A stretch of DNA of 64,000 nucleotides from Bradyrhizobium diazoefficiens USDA 110 (GCF_000011365.1 NC_004463.1:4388001-4452000); one strand, 5' to 3'. Shown: positions 1-10,557, counted from the first letter of the stretch. Numbers and translations are program-made. Notes: generated by a model from the sequence alone, not told the origin.

Positions 1-1
1 A

Positions 2-1168
2 TTCGCCTGCGGCATCCCGCATCTGATGAAGGGTGAGTACACCGAAGGCGCCGGCCCCGGCATCGACATCTATTCGATGCGCCAGGCGCTCGGCGTCGTC
101 GCCGGCATCACGCCGTTCAATTTCCCGGCGATGATCCCGATGTGGAAGTTCGCGCCCGCGATCGCCTGCGGCAACGCCTTCATCCTCAAGCCCTCCGAGC
201 GCGATCCCGGCGTGCCGATGCTGCTCGCCGAACTGATGATGGAAGCGGGCCTGCCGGCCGGCATCCTCAATGTCGTCAACGGCGACAAGGAAGCGGTCGA
301 CGCCATCCTCGACGACCCCGACATCAAGGCCGTCGGATTCGTCGGCTCCACGCCGATCGCGCAGTACATCTATGAGCGCGCCGCGCAGACCGGCAAGCGC
401 TGCCAGTGCTTCGGCGGCGCCAAGAACCACGCCATCATCATGCCCGACGCCGACATGGACCAAGCGGTCGATGCGCTGATCGGCGCCGGTTACGGCTCGG
501 CCGGCGAGCGCTGCATGGCCGTCTCCGTCGCGGTGCCCGTCGGCAAGCCCACCGCCGACCGCCTGATGGAAAAGCTGATCCCGCGCGTCGAGTCCTTGAA
601 GATCGGCACCTCGATCGATCCGTCGGCCGATTACGGTCCGCTGGTGACGCGCGAGGCGGTCGAGAAGGTCAAGGGCTACATCGACATCGGCATCAAGGAA
701 GGCGCGACGCTCGCCGTCGACGGCCGCGGCTTCAAGATGCAGGGCTACGAGAAGGGCTTCTATCTCGGCGGTTCGCTGTTCGACAACGTCACCAAGGACA
801 TGCGGATCTACAAGGAAGAGATCTTCGGCCCGGTGCTCTCGGTGGTGCGCGCGCACGACTACAAGGAAGCACTGGCGCTGCCGTCCGAACATGACTACGG
901 CAACGGCGTTGCGATCTTCACCCGCGACGGCGACGCGGCGCGCGACTTCGCGGCCAAGGTCAATGTCGGCATGGTCGGCATCAACGTGCCGATCCCGGTG
1001 CCGATTGCCTATTACACCTTCGGCGGCTGGAAGAAGTCCGGCTTCGGCGATCTCAACCAGCACGGCCCGGACTCGGTCCGCTTCTACACCAAGACCAAGA
1101 CGGTGACCTCGCGCTGGCCGTCCGGCGTCAAGGAAGGCGCGGAGTTCTCGATCCCGCTGATGAAGTGA
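2..1168 (+). CDS. mmsA: Methylmalonate-semialdehyde dehydrogenase (CoA-acylating), 5'-truncated by the window
   Basis: C-terminal 388 residues of an aldehyde dehydrogenase; the frame is open to the window edge, so roughly 110 N-terminal residues lie outside. The active-site cysteine is in GERCMA (codon 512-514). The usual ALDH glutamate region reads GGAKNH, which is the signature of the CoA-dependent methylmalonate-semialdehyde dehydrogenases rather than hydrolytic ALDHs. The enzyme converts methylmalonate semialdehyde to propionyl-CoA with NAD+ and CoA, the last step of distal valine catabolism. The three following genes supply the preceding steps, which supports the assignment. It ends 22 nt before the next gene, consistent with one operon. 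Confidence 0.95.
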   Translation, partial: FACGIPHLMKGEYTEGAGPGIDIYSMRQALGVVAGITPFNFPAMIPMWKFAPAIACGNAFILKPSERDPGVPMLLAELMMEAGLPAGILNVVNGDKEAVDAILDDPDIKAVGFVGSTPIAQYIYERAAQTGKRCQCFGGAKNHAIIMPDADMDQAVDALIGAGYGSAGERCMAVSVAVPVGKPTADRLMEKLIPRVESLKIGTSIDPSADYGPLVTREAVEKVKGYIDIGIKEGATLAVDGRGFKMQGYEKGFYLGGSLFDNVTKDMRIYKEEIFGPVLSVVRAHDYKEALALPSEHDYGNGVAIFTRDGDAARDFAAKVNVGMVGINVPIPVPIAYYTFGGWKKSGFGDLNQHGPDSVRFYTKTKTVTSRWPSGVKEGAEFSIPLMK

Positions 1169-1190
1169 TCCTCTCAAGAGCGAGGCACCC

Positions 1191-2336
1191 ATGCAGTTCG
1201 CTCTGAACGAGGATCAGATCGCGGTTCGCGACATGGCGTTGGCGTTTGCGGCGGAAAAGATCGCGCCGCACGCGCTGCGCTGGGACGAGGAGAAGCATTT
1301 CCCCGTCGATGTGATGCGCGAGGCGGCGACGCTCGGCATGGGCGGTATCTACATCCGCGAGGATGTCGGTGGCTCCGCTATGACCAGGTTCGACGCGGCG
1401 CTGATCTTTGAGGCGCTGGCGACGGGCTGTCCGACCACGTCGGCCTTCATCTCCATCCACAACATGGCGTCCTGGATGATCGATGCCTACGGCAGCGACA
1501 CCCAGCGCCACAAATGGCTGCCGAAGCTCTGCACCATGGAGCTGATCGCGAGCTACTGCCTGACCGAGCCGGGCGCCGGCTCCGATGCGGCGGCGCTGCG
1601 CACCCGCGCGGTGCGCGATGGCGACCATTATGTGCTCAACGGCCAGAAGCAGTTCATCTCGGGCGCCGGCGGCACCGACCTTTTGGTCGCGATGGTCAGG
1701 ACCGGCGGCGACGGCCCCGGCGGCATCTCGACGCTCGTCATTGACGGCAACACACCGGGAGTCTCCTTCGGTGCCAACGAGCGCAAGATGGGCTGGAATG
1801 CGCAGCCGACCCGCGCCGTCATGTTCGAGAACGCCCGCGTGCCGGTCGCCAACCGGCTGAGCGAGGAGGGCGTCGGCTTCAAGATCGCGATGGCCGGCCT
1901 CGATGGCGGCCGTCTCAACATCACGGCATGCTCGCTCGGTGGCGCGCAGACCGCGCTCGACAAGGCGCGCAACTACATGAAGGAGCGCAAGGCGTTTGGA
2001 AAACGCCTCGACGAATTCCAGGCGCTGCAATTCCGCCTTGCCGACATGGCGATCGAACTCGAGGCCGCGCGCACGTTCCTGTGGCGGGCCGCAGCGGCGC
2101 TCGACCGCAAGGATCCTGACGCCACCATGCTCTGCGCGATGGCCAAGCGCTTCGGCACCGATGTCGGCTTCGAGGTCGCCAACCAGGCGCTCCAGCTTCA
2201 CGGCGGCTATGGCTACCTCAGCGAATACGGCATCGAGAAGATCGTGCGCGATCTGCGCGTGCACCAGATCCTCGAAGGCACCAATGAAATCATGCGACTC
2301 ATCGTGGCGCGCAAACTGATCGAGGGCGCGCGATGA
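1191..2336 (+). CDS. Isobutyryl-CoA dehydrogenase (acyl-CoA dehydrogenase family)
   Basis: A 381-aa flavoprotein with normal acyl-CoA dehydrogenase length. Visible family motifs are the FAD/substrate loop CLTEPGAGSD near residue 125, the LHGGYGY segment, and the C-terminal EGTNEIMR containing the catalytic glutamate. Short-branched-chain enzymes oxidise isobutyryl-CoA to methacrylyl-CoA and pass electrons to ETF. Specificity cannot be read from motifs alone, but the position between mmsA and a 3-hydroxyisobutyryl-CoA hydrolase makes isobutyryl-CoA the best substrate. The stop overlaps the next start by 4 nt (ATGA), indicating translational coupling. Confidence 0.9.
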   Translation: MQFALNEDQIAVRDMALAFAAEKIAPHALRWDEEKHFPVDVMREAATLGMGGIYIREDVGGSAMTRFDAALIFEALATGCPTTSAFISIHNMASWMIDAYGSDTQRHKWLPKLCTMELIASYCLTEPGAGSDAAALRTRAVRDGDHYVLNGQKQFISGAGGTDLLVAMVRTGGDGPGGISTLVIDGNTPGVSFGANERKMGWNAQPTRAVMFENARVPVANRLSEEGVGFKIAMAGLDGGRLNITACSLGGAQTALDKARNYMKERKAFGKRLDEFQALQFRLADMAIELEAARTFLWRAAAALDRKDPDATMLCAMAKRFGTDVGFEVANQALQLHGGYGYLSEYGIEKIVRDLRVHQILEGTNEIMRLIVARKLIEGAR

Positions 2337-3400
2337 CGGCAGCGGAAGAGGGCGATCTGGTCGCCCGCGTCGAGGGATCGGCCGGCGTCATCAGGCTCAA
2401 CCGTCCCAAGGCCATCAATGCCGTGACGCTCGAGATGTTTCGCGACATCGAGACCGCGCTCGACCGCTTCGAGACCGATGCGGCCGTCGCCGTGATCGTG
2501 CTGGAGGGCGCCGGCGAGCGCGGCCTGTGTGCCGGCGGCGACATCCGCACGCTCTGGGAAAGCTCGAAGGTTCATGGCGACCTCGGCAAGATCCTGTGGC
2601 GCGAGGAATATATCCTCAACGCCCGGATCAAGAGGTTTCCAAAGCCCTATGTCGCCTTCATGGACGGCATTGTGATGGGCGGCGGCGTCGGGCTCTCCGC
2701 GCATGCGAGCCACCGCGTCGTCACCGATCGCACCAAACTCGCGATGCCCGAGGTCGGGCTCGGCTTCTTCCCGGACGTCGGCGGCACTTATCTGTTGTCG
2801 CGCTCGCCGGGCGAGATCGGCACCTATTTCGGCCTGACCGGCCAGACCATGAACGGGCCGGACGCGATCCACGCGAAGTTCGCCGATTGGGTGGTGCCGG
2901 CGGCGAAATGGCCGGAGCTGCGGGATGCGCTGACGAAGCTGCGCTCCGGTGCAACCGCGGCCGAGGTCGGCAAGCTCATCAACGGCTTTGCGACCGGCGA
3001 GACCGCCGGGCCGGTCGCGGCAAAGGAGCCGATGATCGATGCGCTGTTCGGCTTCGACCGGATGGAGGACATCGTCGCCGCGCTCAAGCGCGACGGTTCC
3101 GAATTTGCTCTGGCGACACTGAAGACGCTCGGCGAAAAATCGCCGCGCGGCATGGTGGTGACGCTGAAGCTGCTGCGGCTGGCACGCGCCGCGTCGAGCC
3201 TGGAAGAATGTCTGGTGCGCGAATATCGCGCCGCGCTGGAGGTCTTCCGCAGCGACGATTTCCGCGAGGGCGTACGCGCCGCCGTGATCGACAAGGACCG
3301 CAATCCGATCTGGTCGCCGCCGCGGATCGAGGATGTGACGCCGGAATTGCTTGCGCCGTATCTCGCCGAGATTGGCGCCGACGAACTCAAGTTCAACTAA
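2333..3400 (+). CDS. 3-hydroxyisobutyryl-CoA hydrolase (enoyl-CoA hydratase/isomerase fold)
   Basis: A 355-aa crotonase-fold protein. It is longer than a plain enoyl-CoA hydratase (about 260 aa), as expected for the HIBCH subgroup. The oxyanion-hole segments GLCAGGDIRTL and DGIVMGGGVGLS are present, followed by the HIBCH-like stretch MPEVGLGFFPDVGGTYLL. HIBCH hydrolyses 3-hydroxyisobutyryl-CoA to the free acid, which the downstream mmsB product then oxidises. Start overlaps the dehydrogenase stop by 4 nt. An enoyl-CoA hydratase active on methacrylyl-CoA is not seen in this block and must be encoded elsewhere, or this protein may have broader activity. Confidence 0.9.
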   Translation: MTAAEEGDLVARVEGSAGVIRLNRPKAINAVTLEMFRDIETALDRFETDAAVAVIVLEGAGERGLCAGGDIRTLWESSKVHGDLGKILWREEYILNARIKRFPKPYVAFMDGIVMGGGVGLSAHASHRVVTDRTKLAMPEVGLGFFPDVGGTYLLSRSPGEIGTYFGLTGQTMNGPDAIHAKFADWVVPAAKWPELRDALTKLRSGATAAEVGKLINGFATGETAGPVAAKEPMIDALFGFDRMEDIVAALKRDGSEFALATLKTLGEKSPRGMVVTLKLLRLARAASSLEECLVREYRAALEVFRSDDFREGVRAAVIDKDRNPIWSPPRIEDVTPELLAPYLAEIGADELKFN

Positions 3401-3427
3401 CAACAGTCTCAAGCGGAGGAAACGACA

Positions 3428-4315
3428 ATGGCCACGATCGCATTCATCGGTCTCGGCAACATGGGCGGCCCGATGGCGGCCAATCTGGTCAAGGCCGGCC
3501 ACAAGGTCGTCGCGTTCGACCTCGTCGAGGCCTCGCGCGCGCAGGCCAAGGCCGATGGCGCCGGCATTGCCGACAGCGCATCGGGCGCAGTGAAGGGCGC
3601 CGATGTCGTCGTCACCATGCTGCCGGCCGGCAAGCATGTGCTCGGCGTCTGGAACGAGGTCGTCCCTGTCATGACCAAGGGCGCGCTGATCATTGACTCC
3701 TCCACCATCGACGTCGAGAGCGCGCGGCAGGCACACGCGCTTGCCGCCAAGAACGGCGTGCTCTCGGTGGATGCGCCGGTGTCCGGCGGTACCGGCGGCG
3801 CCAAGGGGGCGACGCTCACCTTCATGTGCGGCGGCGAGGACAAGGCGTTCGCCGCGGCAAAGCCCGTGCTCGAAAACATGGGCAAGAAGATCGTGCATTG
3901 CGGCGGCGCCGGCGCCGGCCAGGCGGCCAAGATCTGCAACAACATGATCCTCGGCATTTCCATGATCGCTGTGAGCGAGGCCTTCGCGCTGGGTGAGAAG
4001 CTCGGCCTCTCGCATCAGGCGCTGTTCGACGTCGCCTCGACCTCGTCGGGCCAGTGCTGGTCGCTGACGACCTATTGCCCGGTTCCGGGCCCGGTGCCGA
4101 GCTCTCCGGCGAACAACGACTACAAGCCGGGTTTCGCCTCGGCACTGATGGTGAAGGACCTGACCCTGGCGCAGGATGCCGCCAAGGCCGCCGGCGCGGC
4201 GACGCCGCTCGGCCAGCATGCGCAGGAGATTTACCAGGCCTTCGACAAGGCGGGGCAGGGCGGGGTGGATTTTTCCGGAATTATCAAGCACGTTCGCGGC
4301 CTCGCTGGAAAATAG
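3428..4315 (+). CDS. mmsB: 3-hydroxyisobutyrate dehydrogenase
   Basis: A 295-aa beta-hydroxyacid dehydrogenase. The N-terminal NAD-binding motif GLGNMGGPMA is followed by the substrate-binding DAPVSGGTGGA and the catalytic-lysine region GAGQAAKICNNM. It oxidises 3-hydroxyisobutyrate to methylmalonate semialdehyde, the substrate of the upstream MmsA. A strong ribosome binding site (GCGGAGGAAA) precedes the start by about 8 nt. It lies 27 nt after the hydrolase, so it belongs to the same operon. A long palindromic element follows it and may end or stabilise the transcript. Confidence 0.95.
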   Translation: MATIAFIGLGNMGGPMAANLVKAGHKVVAFDLVEASRAQAKADGAGIADSASGAVKGADVVVTMLPAGKHVLGVWNEVVPVMTKGALIIDSSTIDVESARQAHALAAKNGVLSVDAPVSGGTGGAKGATLTFMCGGEDKAFAAAKPVLENMGKKIVHCGGAGAGQAAKICNNMILGISMIAVSEAFALGEKLGLSHQALFDVASTSSGQCWSLTTYCPVPGPVPSSPANNDYKPGFASALMVKDLTLAQDAAKAAGAATPLGQHAQEIYQAFDKAGQGGVDFSGIIKHVRGLAGK

Positions 4316-4328
4316 CGAGGCTTTGCCC

Positions 4329-4417
4329 GTAGCCCGGATGGAGCGAATCGAAATCCGGGACAGCTTCTGCCAATTGCGTAGCCGGCCCCGGATTGCGCTC
4401 CGCTCCATCCGGGCTAC
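4329..4417. repeat. Palindromic intergenic repeat (GTAGCCCGGATGGAGCG ends)
   Basis: Perfect 17-bp inverted ends (GTAGCCCGGATGGAGCG at 4329-4345 and its complement at 4401-4417) flank a smaller internal inverted segment. It fills the gap between mmsB and the acyl-CoA synthetase gene. The class resembles BIME/REP-like elements common between genes in Bradyrhizobium; it may form a strong RNA hairpin downstream of mmsB. Confidence 0.8.
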
Positions 4418-4447
4418 GCTCGCAGGTCAATTGGACGGGCCCGGACC

Positions 4448-6166
<1,719 letters not shown>

Positions 6167-6178
6167 GTGGGTACCTTC

Positions 6179-6281
6179 GTCATTCCGGGGCGCGCGGAGC
6201 GCGAACCCGGAATCCATTCGGCGACAAACTCTGTGGCACAGTGGATTCCGGGCTCGATGCTGCGCATCGCCCCAGAATGAC
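6179..6281. repeat. Palindromic intergenic repeat, GTCATTCCGGGG family, copy 1
   Basis: Starts GTCATTCCGGGG and ends CCCCAGAATGAC (one mismatch in the arm), with inner complementary blocks GGAATCCA/TGGATTCC. It occupies the gap between the acyl-CoA synthetase and maoC genes. Same family as the elements at 7844, 15885, 20333, 22113, 23878 and 36055. Confidence 0.85.
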
Positions 6282-6298
6282 GCCATCTGGAGCTATCA

Positions 6299-6778
6299 AT
6301 GAACGAAGTCTGGAAGAAGCCGCCGATTACGCTGGACGCCTATCAGGCCATGGTCGGCAAGGAGATCGGCGTGTCGTCATGGCACCTGATCGACCAGCCC
6401 CGCATCGACACCTATGCCGACGTGATCGAGGATCACCAGTTCATCCACGTCGACCCTGAACGGGCAAAGAAGGAGACCGCGTTCGGCACCACCATCGCGC
6501 ACGGCTTCCTGACCATGTCGCTGCTGTCGATCATGTCCTATGAGGTGATGCCGGTCATCGCCGGCACCACGATGGGCGTCAATTACGGCTTCGACAAGCT
6601 GCGCTTCATCTCGCCGGTGCGCTCGGGAAAGCGCGTCCGTGGCCGTTTCGTGCTGGCGGAAGCCAAGCTGCGCAAGCCGAACGAGCTGCAGTCCCGCACC
6701 AATGTCACTGTCGAGATCGAGGGCGAGGACAAGCCGGCGCTGGTCGCCGAGTGGCTGGGCCTGATCTATTTCGCGTAG
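6299..6778 (+). CDS. MaoC-like (R)-specific enoyl-CoA hydratase
   Basis: A 159-aa single hotdog-fold protein. The hydratase-2 catalytic motif is visible as DVIEDHQFIHVD followed by FGTTIAHGFLTMSL, with the Asp and His of the dyad and the conserved AHG. Family members hydrate trans-2-enoyl-CoA to (3R)-hydroxyacyl-CoA. The next gene encodes an SDR resembling the dehydrogenase part of peroxisomal MFE-2, so the two could perform consecutive beta-oxidation steps as separate polypeptides. Start is the ATG at 6299 directly after the palindromic repeat; no strong ribosome binding site is seen. Confidence 0.88.
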   Translation: MNEVWKKPPITLDAYQAMVGKEIGVSSWHLIDQPRIDTYADVIEDHQFIHVDPERAKKETAFGTTIAHGFLTMSLLSIMSYEVMPVIAGTTMGVNYGFDKLRFISPVRSGKRVRGRFVLAEAKLRKPNELQSRTNVTVEIEGEDKPALVAEWLGLIYFA

Positions 6779-6860
6779 GTCTGGCCGGGCTTGACCCGGT
6801 CCTTCAACGCTGCTCAAAAGCTGTCCGATCTCTCGCGGAGCGCTCTTACCCACTCCCCCT

Positions 6861-6895
6861 GTGGGAGAGGGTGGCTTCGCGCCACCTTCTCCCAC
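6861..6895. repeat. Short hairpin repeat (GTGGGAGA ... TCTCCCAC)
   Basis: A stem GTGGGAGA-GGTGGC closes on a TTCG-like loop and its complement, in the gap upstream of the SDR gene. This short palindrome type is widespread between Bradyrhizobium genes; here it lies just upstream of the SDR ribosome binding site and could affect readthrough. Confidence 0.6.
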
Positions 6896-6922
6896 GAGGG
6901 GAGAAGGAAGAAAGGAAGCACA

Positions 6923-7840
6923 ATGGCAATCAGGTTTGACGGACGCGTCGCCATCGTCACCGGCGCGGGCAATGGCCTCGGACGGGCGCATGCGCTGGGA
7001 CTGGCCAGCCGCGGCGCGAAGGTCGTGGTCAACGATTTCGGCGGCGCGCGCGACGGCACTGGTGGCTCGCTGTCGCCGGCGGAAGCCGTGGTCGAGGAGA
7101 TCCGCAAAGCCGGCGGCACCGCGATGGCCGACGGTGCCGACGTCTCGAACTTCGAGCAGGTCACCGCGATGGTCGAGCGTGCCACGAAGGAATGGGGCAG
7201 CGTCGACCTCTTGTGCGCCAATGCCGGCATCCTGCGCGACAAGTCGTTCGGCAAGATGGAGGCGGCCGATTTCCAGAAGGTGCTCGACGTGCACCTCGTC
7301 GGCACCTTCTACTGCTGCAAGGCGGCCTGGGCCGGCATGCGCGACCGCAACTACGGCCGCATCGTGCTGACCACGTCGTCCTCCGGCCTTTACGGTAATT
7401 TCGGCCAGGCCAATTACGGCGCGGCGAAGTCCGGCATGGTCGGCCTGATGAACGTGCTGGCGGAAGAGGGCCGCAAGACCAACATCCGCGTCAACATCAT
7501 CTCGCCGACCGCGGCGACCCGCATGACCGAAGAGCTGCTGCCGCCGCAGGCGCTGCAACTGATGAAGCCGAACGCGATCACGCCCGCTGTCGAGTACATG
7601 CTCAGTGAGGATGCGCCCACCCGCACCATCATGGGCGCCGGTGCCGGCTCCTTCGCCGTGATCAAGATTGTCGAGAGCGAAGGCATCAACCTGCCGGAGT
7701 CCGAATGGACGCCGGACGCGGTCGCCGCGCATTTCGCCGAGATCAGCGACATGTCGAAGGCGAAGGCTTTGCAGGGCGCCTTCGAGCAGACGCAGAAGTA
7801 TGTTGCGCAGGCCGCGGCCAGGGCCGGCATCAAGCTCTGA
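6923..7840 (+). CDS. SDR oxidoreductase resembling the (3R)-hydroxyacyl-CoA dehydrogenase part of MFE-2
   Basis: A 305-aa short-chain dehydrogenase. I chose the ATG at 6923, preceded by a purine-rich GGAAGAAAGGAAG and starting MAIRFDGRVAIVTGAG; an in-frame upstream extension runs through the hairpin repeat. The cofactor motif VTGAGNGLGRA, the NAG motif CANAGILRDKSF, and the active-site Ser/Tyr/Lys in SSGLYGNFGQANYGAAKSG are present. GILRDKSF and YGNFGQANY are hallmarks of the MFE-2/HSD17B4 dehydrogenase domain, which oxidises (3R)-hydroxyacyl-CoA. MFE-2 carries its MaoC-type hydratase in the same polypeptide; here that activity is the preceding gene. Confidence 0.88.
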   Translation: MAIRFDGRVAIVTGAGNGLGRAHALGLASRGAKVVVNDFGGARDGTGGSLSPAEAVVEEIRKAGGTAMADGADVSNFEQVTAMVERATKEWGSVDLLCANAGILRDKSFGKMEAADFQKVLDVHLVGTFYCCKAAWAGMRDRNYGRIVLTTSSSGLYGNFGQANYGAAKSGMVGLMNVLAEEGRKTNIRVNIISPTAATRMTEELLPPQALQLMKPNAITPAVEYMLSEDAPTRTIMGAGAGSFAVIKIVESEGINLPESEWTPDAVAAHFAEISDMSKAKALQGAFEQTQKYVAQAAARAGIKL

Positions 7841-7843
7841 GTT

Positions 7844-7949
7844 GTCATTCCGGGGCGCCCGTAGCGCGAACCCGGAATCCATCGTGCCTCAGAATCCGTC
7901 GTCTAATGGATTCCGGGTTCGCGCCCAAGAAGGCGCGCCCCGGAATGAC
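7844..7949. repeat. Palindromic intergenic repeat, GTCATTCCGGGG family, copy 2
   Basis: GTCATTCCGGGG to CCCCGGAATGAC with internal GGAATCCAT/ATGGATTCC blocks. It begins 4 nt after the SDR stop codon and ends 36 nt before the next gene. Confidence 0.85.
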
Positions 7950-7984
7950 GAGCTAGGCGCCAGAATCTGGCCTAAACTCCCACC

Positions 7985-9217
7985 ATGACCGCACCCGAAT
8001 CCCACGTTGCCATCATTGGCGCAGGTCCGGCCGGGCTGATGGCGGCCGAGGTGCTGGCGCAGGGTGGCGCGCGCGTCACCGTCTACGACGCGATGCCATC
8101 TGCCGGCCGCAAATTCCTGATGGCCGGCCGCGGCGGACTCAATCTCACCCATAGCGAGCCGCTGCCGCAGTTCATGCCGCGCTATCGCGAGGCGGCGGCG
8201 AAGCTGCAGGCCGCGATCGAAGCGTTTCCACCCGACGCGCTGCGCGCCTGGAGCGCGGCGCTGGGCGAGCCGACCTTTGTCGGCACCAGCGGCCGCGTGT
8301 TTCCGAGGGCATTCAAGGCTTCGCCATTGCTGCGCGCGTGGCTACGGCGACTGGACGCCAGCGGCGTACGGTTCGCCTTTCGCCATCGCTGGACCGGGTG
8401 GGATGGGGAAGAGCGGCTGCTGTTTCAAACCCGGAGCGGCACCTCCGTCGTTGCCGCCGATGCCACGGTGCTTGCGCTTGGCGGCGCAAGCTGGCCGCGG
8501 CTTGGGTCGGACGGCGGCTGGGTCGATATCCTTGCGGCCAACGGCATTACCATCTCAAAGCTGCGGCCGGCCAATTCCGGCTTCACCGTCGCCTGGTCCG
8601 AATTGTTCCGTGACCGTTTCGAGGGCCAGCCGCTCAAGGGCGTGGCGCTGACGATAGGTGCACACACGGTGCGCGGCGAAGCGATGATCACCCGCGGCGG
8701 CATCGAAGGTGGCGCGATCTACGCGCTGTCGGCGGAGCTGCGCGAGGCGGTGCTGGGGATCGGGCAGGCGATGCTGACCATCGCACTGCGGCCCGACCTC
8801 GCCGCCGCCGCGCTGACCACGCGCCTGTCAGGTACGCGCGGCAAGCAATCGCTCGCAAACTTCCTGCGTAAGGCCGCGCAAGTCTCGCCGGTCGGGATCG
8901 GCCTGATGCAGGAGGCCGCGATCGCATCCGGCCGGCCGCTGGCATCGTTCTCGCCGGCCGAGCTCGCACACCTGATCAACGCAATTCCGGTTCAGCTCAC
9001 CGGCGTTGCCCCGATCGATCGCGCGATCTCGACTGCAGGCGGAGTTTCGTTTGACGAGCTCGACGCGGACTTCATGATCCGCAAGCTGCCGGGCGTGTTC
9101 GCCGCCGGCGAAATGCTGGACTGGGAGGCGCCAACCGGCGGCTATCTGCTGCAGGCGTCGTTCGCGACCGGCGCTGCCGCGGGCAGGGGTGTGCTGGGGT
9201 GCCTGAAGCGCTCATAG
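7985..9217 (+). CDS. NAD(P)/FAD-dependent oxidoreductase (HI0933-like, TIGR03862 type)
   Basis: A 410-aa flavoprotein. The N-terminal dinucleotide-binding motif is AIIGAGPAGLMAAEVLAQGG, followed by the family-specific GRKFLMAGRGGLNLTHSE. The C-terminal part ends with the FAD-contacting GVFAAGEMLDWEAPTGGY and a glycine-rich helix cap. These features match the HI0933/BaiN-like group, whose physiological substrates are mostly unknown. No partner gene suggests a pathway: the upstream catabolic block ends in a palindromic repeat and the downstream gene is convergent. Confidence 0.85.
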   Translation: MTAPESHVAIIGAGPAGLMAAEVLAQGGARVTVYDAMPSAGRKFLMAGRGGLNLTHSEPLPQFMPRYREAAAKLQAAIEAFPPDALRAWSAALGEPTFVGTSGRVFPRAFKASPLLRAWLRRLDASGVRFAFRHRWTGWDGEERLLFQTRSGTSVVAADATVLALGGASWPRLGSDGGWVDILAANGITISKLRPANSGFTVAWSELFRDRFEGQPLKGVALTIGAHTVRGEAMITRGGIEGGAIYALSAELREAVLGIGQAMLTIALRPDLAAAALTTRLSGTRGKQSLANFLRKAAQVSPVGIGLMQEAAIASGRPLASFSPAELAHLINAIPVQLTGVAPIDRAISTAGGVSFDELDADFMIRKLPGVFAAGEMLDWEAPTGGYLLQASFATGAAAGRGVLGCLKRS

Positions 9218-9247
9218 AACCCTGTCGAGGCTCGCTGATAGAGGCGC

Positions 9248-10465
9248 TCATGACGTCCCCGTCCGGCTGACGAGATCCGTGACCAGGCCGAGCACCCCAA
9301 AACCCGCCGCCACCGCGCAGACCATCGTCCAGCCGCCAAGGGTCCATGCCAGCGATGCCGCGGCGGCACCGACACCGCCGCCGATGAAGAACAGCGCGAC
9401 GAACAGGCCGTTGATGCGGCCGCGTGCCTCGGGCCGCAACAGGTTGATTGCCCGGCGGCCGAGCGTCTGGTCGGTGGTGATGCCGACATCGAGCAGGATG
9501 GTGCCCAGACTGAGCACGAGGAGGGCGGCAATGCGGGACTCCAGCGCGCCGGCCCAGGCGCAGAGCGCGAGCGAGCCGATGATGAGCAGATGGGCCGCAA
9601 CAAACATCGAGCGTGCCCATCCCTTGTCCCCCCACCGGCCGGCCATCGGCGTCGCGGCGGCGCCAACGACGCCAATCAGCGCGAAAGCGGCAATTCCCTT
9701 GGCATCGAGGCCGAACGGCGCCTCCGGCAGTCGCAGCGCGACCGCCGACCAGAAGGCGGTGAAGGAGGCCATGACCAGCGATGCGGTCCAGGCGCGCACG
9801 CGCAGCACGGGCTCTTCGCGCAGCAGCCTGGGAAATGAGCGCAGCAATTCGCCGTAGCTTGCGCGCACCGGCGATTGCAGGACTGGAAGGTAGCGGCCGA
9901 GCGCGCCGGCAAGCAGCGCCATCAGGGCGGCGGAGACGACGTAGTAGGCGCGCCAGCTCCAGAGATCGGCGATCAGGCTCGCCGCAGGCCGCGACAGCAG
10001 AATGCCGATCATCAACCCGCTCATCACCTCGCCGATGGCCTGTCCGCGCCGCTCCGGCGCCACCATTGACGCAACCAGCGGAACCATCATCTGAATCGCC
10101 GCGCAGGAGGCGCCGAGGGCGAAGGTGCCAAGCAAGAGCAGGAACGGCTTCGGCGCAAACGCCGTGGCGAGCGCGGCAAGGATAGCGCAGCCGAGCGTGC
10201 GCAGGATGACGCGCCGGTTTTCGACGAGATCGACCAGTGGCACCAGCAGCAACAGGCCGAGGGCATAGCCGAGCAGCGTCAACGTGCTGATCAGGCCCGC
10301 CTGCCACGCCGGCATGGACAAGGAGCGCCCGATCTGCCCGAGCAGGATCTGCGGCGCGAACAGGTTGGTGACGACGACACCGGCAGTGATGGCGCCAAGC
10401 CAGATCAGGGGCCGTTCGGCGAGTTGGTTTCGCGACGCAAGCGTGGGGGTTTCTGAAATCGTCAT
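9248..10465 (-). CDS. MFS transporter (probable exporter)
   Basis: A 405-aa polytopic protein with about 12 hydrophobic segments. The major facilitator loop between helices 2 and 3 reads LVDLVENRRVILR, and the sixth-seventh helix linker is polar. Sequence style resembles the bacterial drug/arabinose-type exporters. Divergently transcribed from a LysR regulator 92 nt away, a common arrangement in which the regulator controls the transporter. Substrate unknown. The ribosome binding site GAGGT lies inside a short inverted repeat just ahead of the start. Confidence 0.85.
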   Translation of the reverse strand: MTISETPTLASRNQLAERPLIWLGAITAGVVVTNLFAPQILLGQIGRSLSMPAWQAGLISTLTLLGYALGLLLLVPLVDLVENRRVILRTLGCAILAALATAFAPKPFLLLLGTFALGASCAAIQMMVPLVASMVAPERRGQAIGEVMSGLMIGILLSRPAASLIADLWSWRAYYVVSAALMALLAGALGRYLPVLQSPVRASYGELLRSFPRLLREEPVLRVRAWTASLVMASFTAFWSAVALRLPEAPFGLDAKGIAAFALIGVVGAAATPMAGRWGDKGWARSMFVAAHLLIIGSLALCAWAGALESRIAALLVLSLGTILLDVGITTDQTLGRRAINLLRPEARGRINGLFVALFFIGGGVGAAAASLAWTLGGWTMVCAVAAGFGVLGLVTDLVSRTGTS

Positions 10466-10494
10466 GGGACCTCGCGGGGCTCAGTGCAGGTCCC
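10466..10494 (-). promoter_or_regulatory. Hairpin covering the ribosome binding site of the MFS gene
   Basis: Inverted arms GGGACCT (10466-10472) and AGGTCCC (10488-10494) sit directly before the MFS start codon. On the mRNA the start-proximal arm contains the GAGGT ribosome binding site, so folding could hide it. Confidence 0.35.
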
Positions 10495-10557
10495 TTTAAG
10501 CCGCGGGTCTAATATGCTACAATTCAAATAAGTCTATAAAGAATATGCGAGTTAGTT

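Noticed and set aside
2213..4408. 731-aa open frame on the minus strand across the valine operon
   Set aside because: It is antisense to three clearly identified enzymes and has no domain; such frames arise from GC-rich codon third positions.
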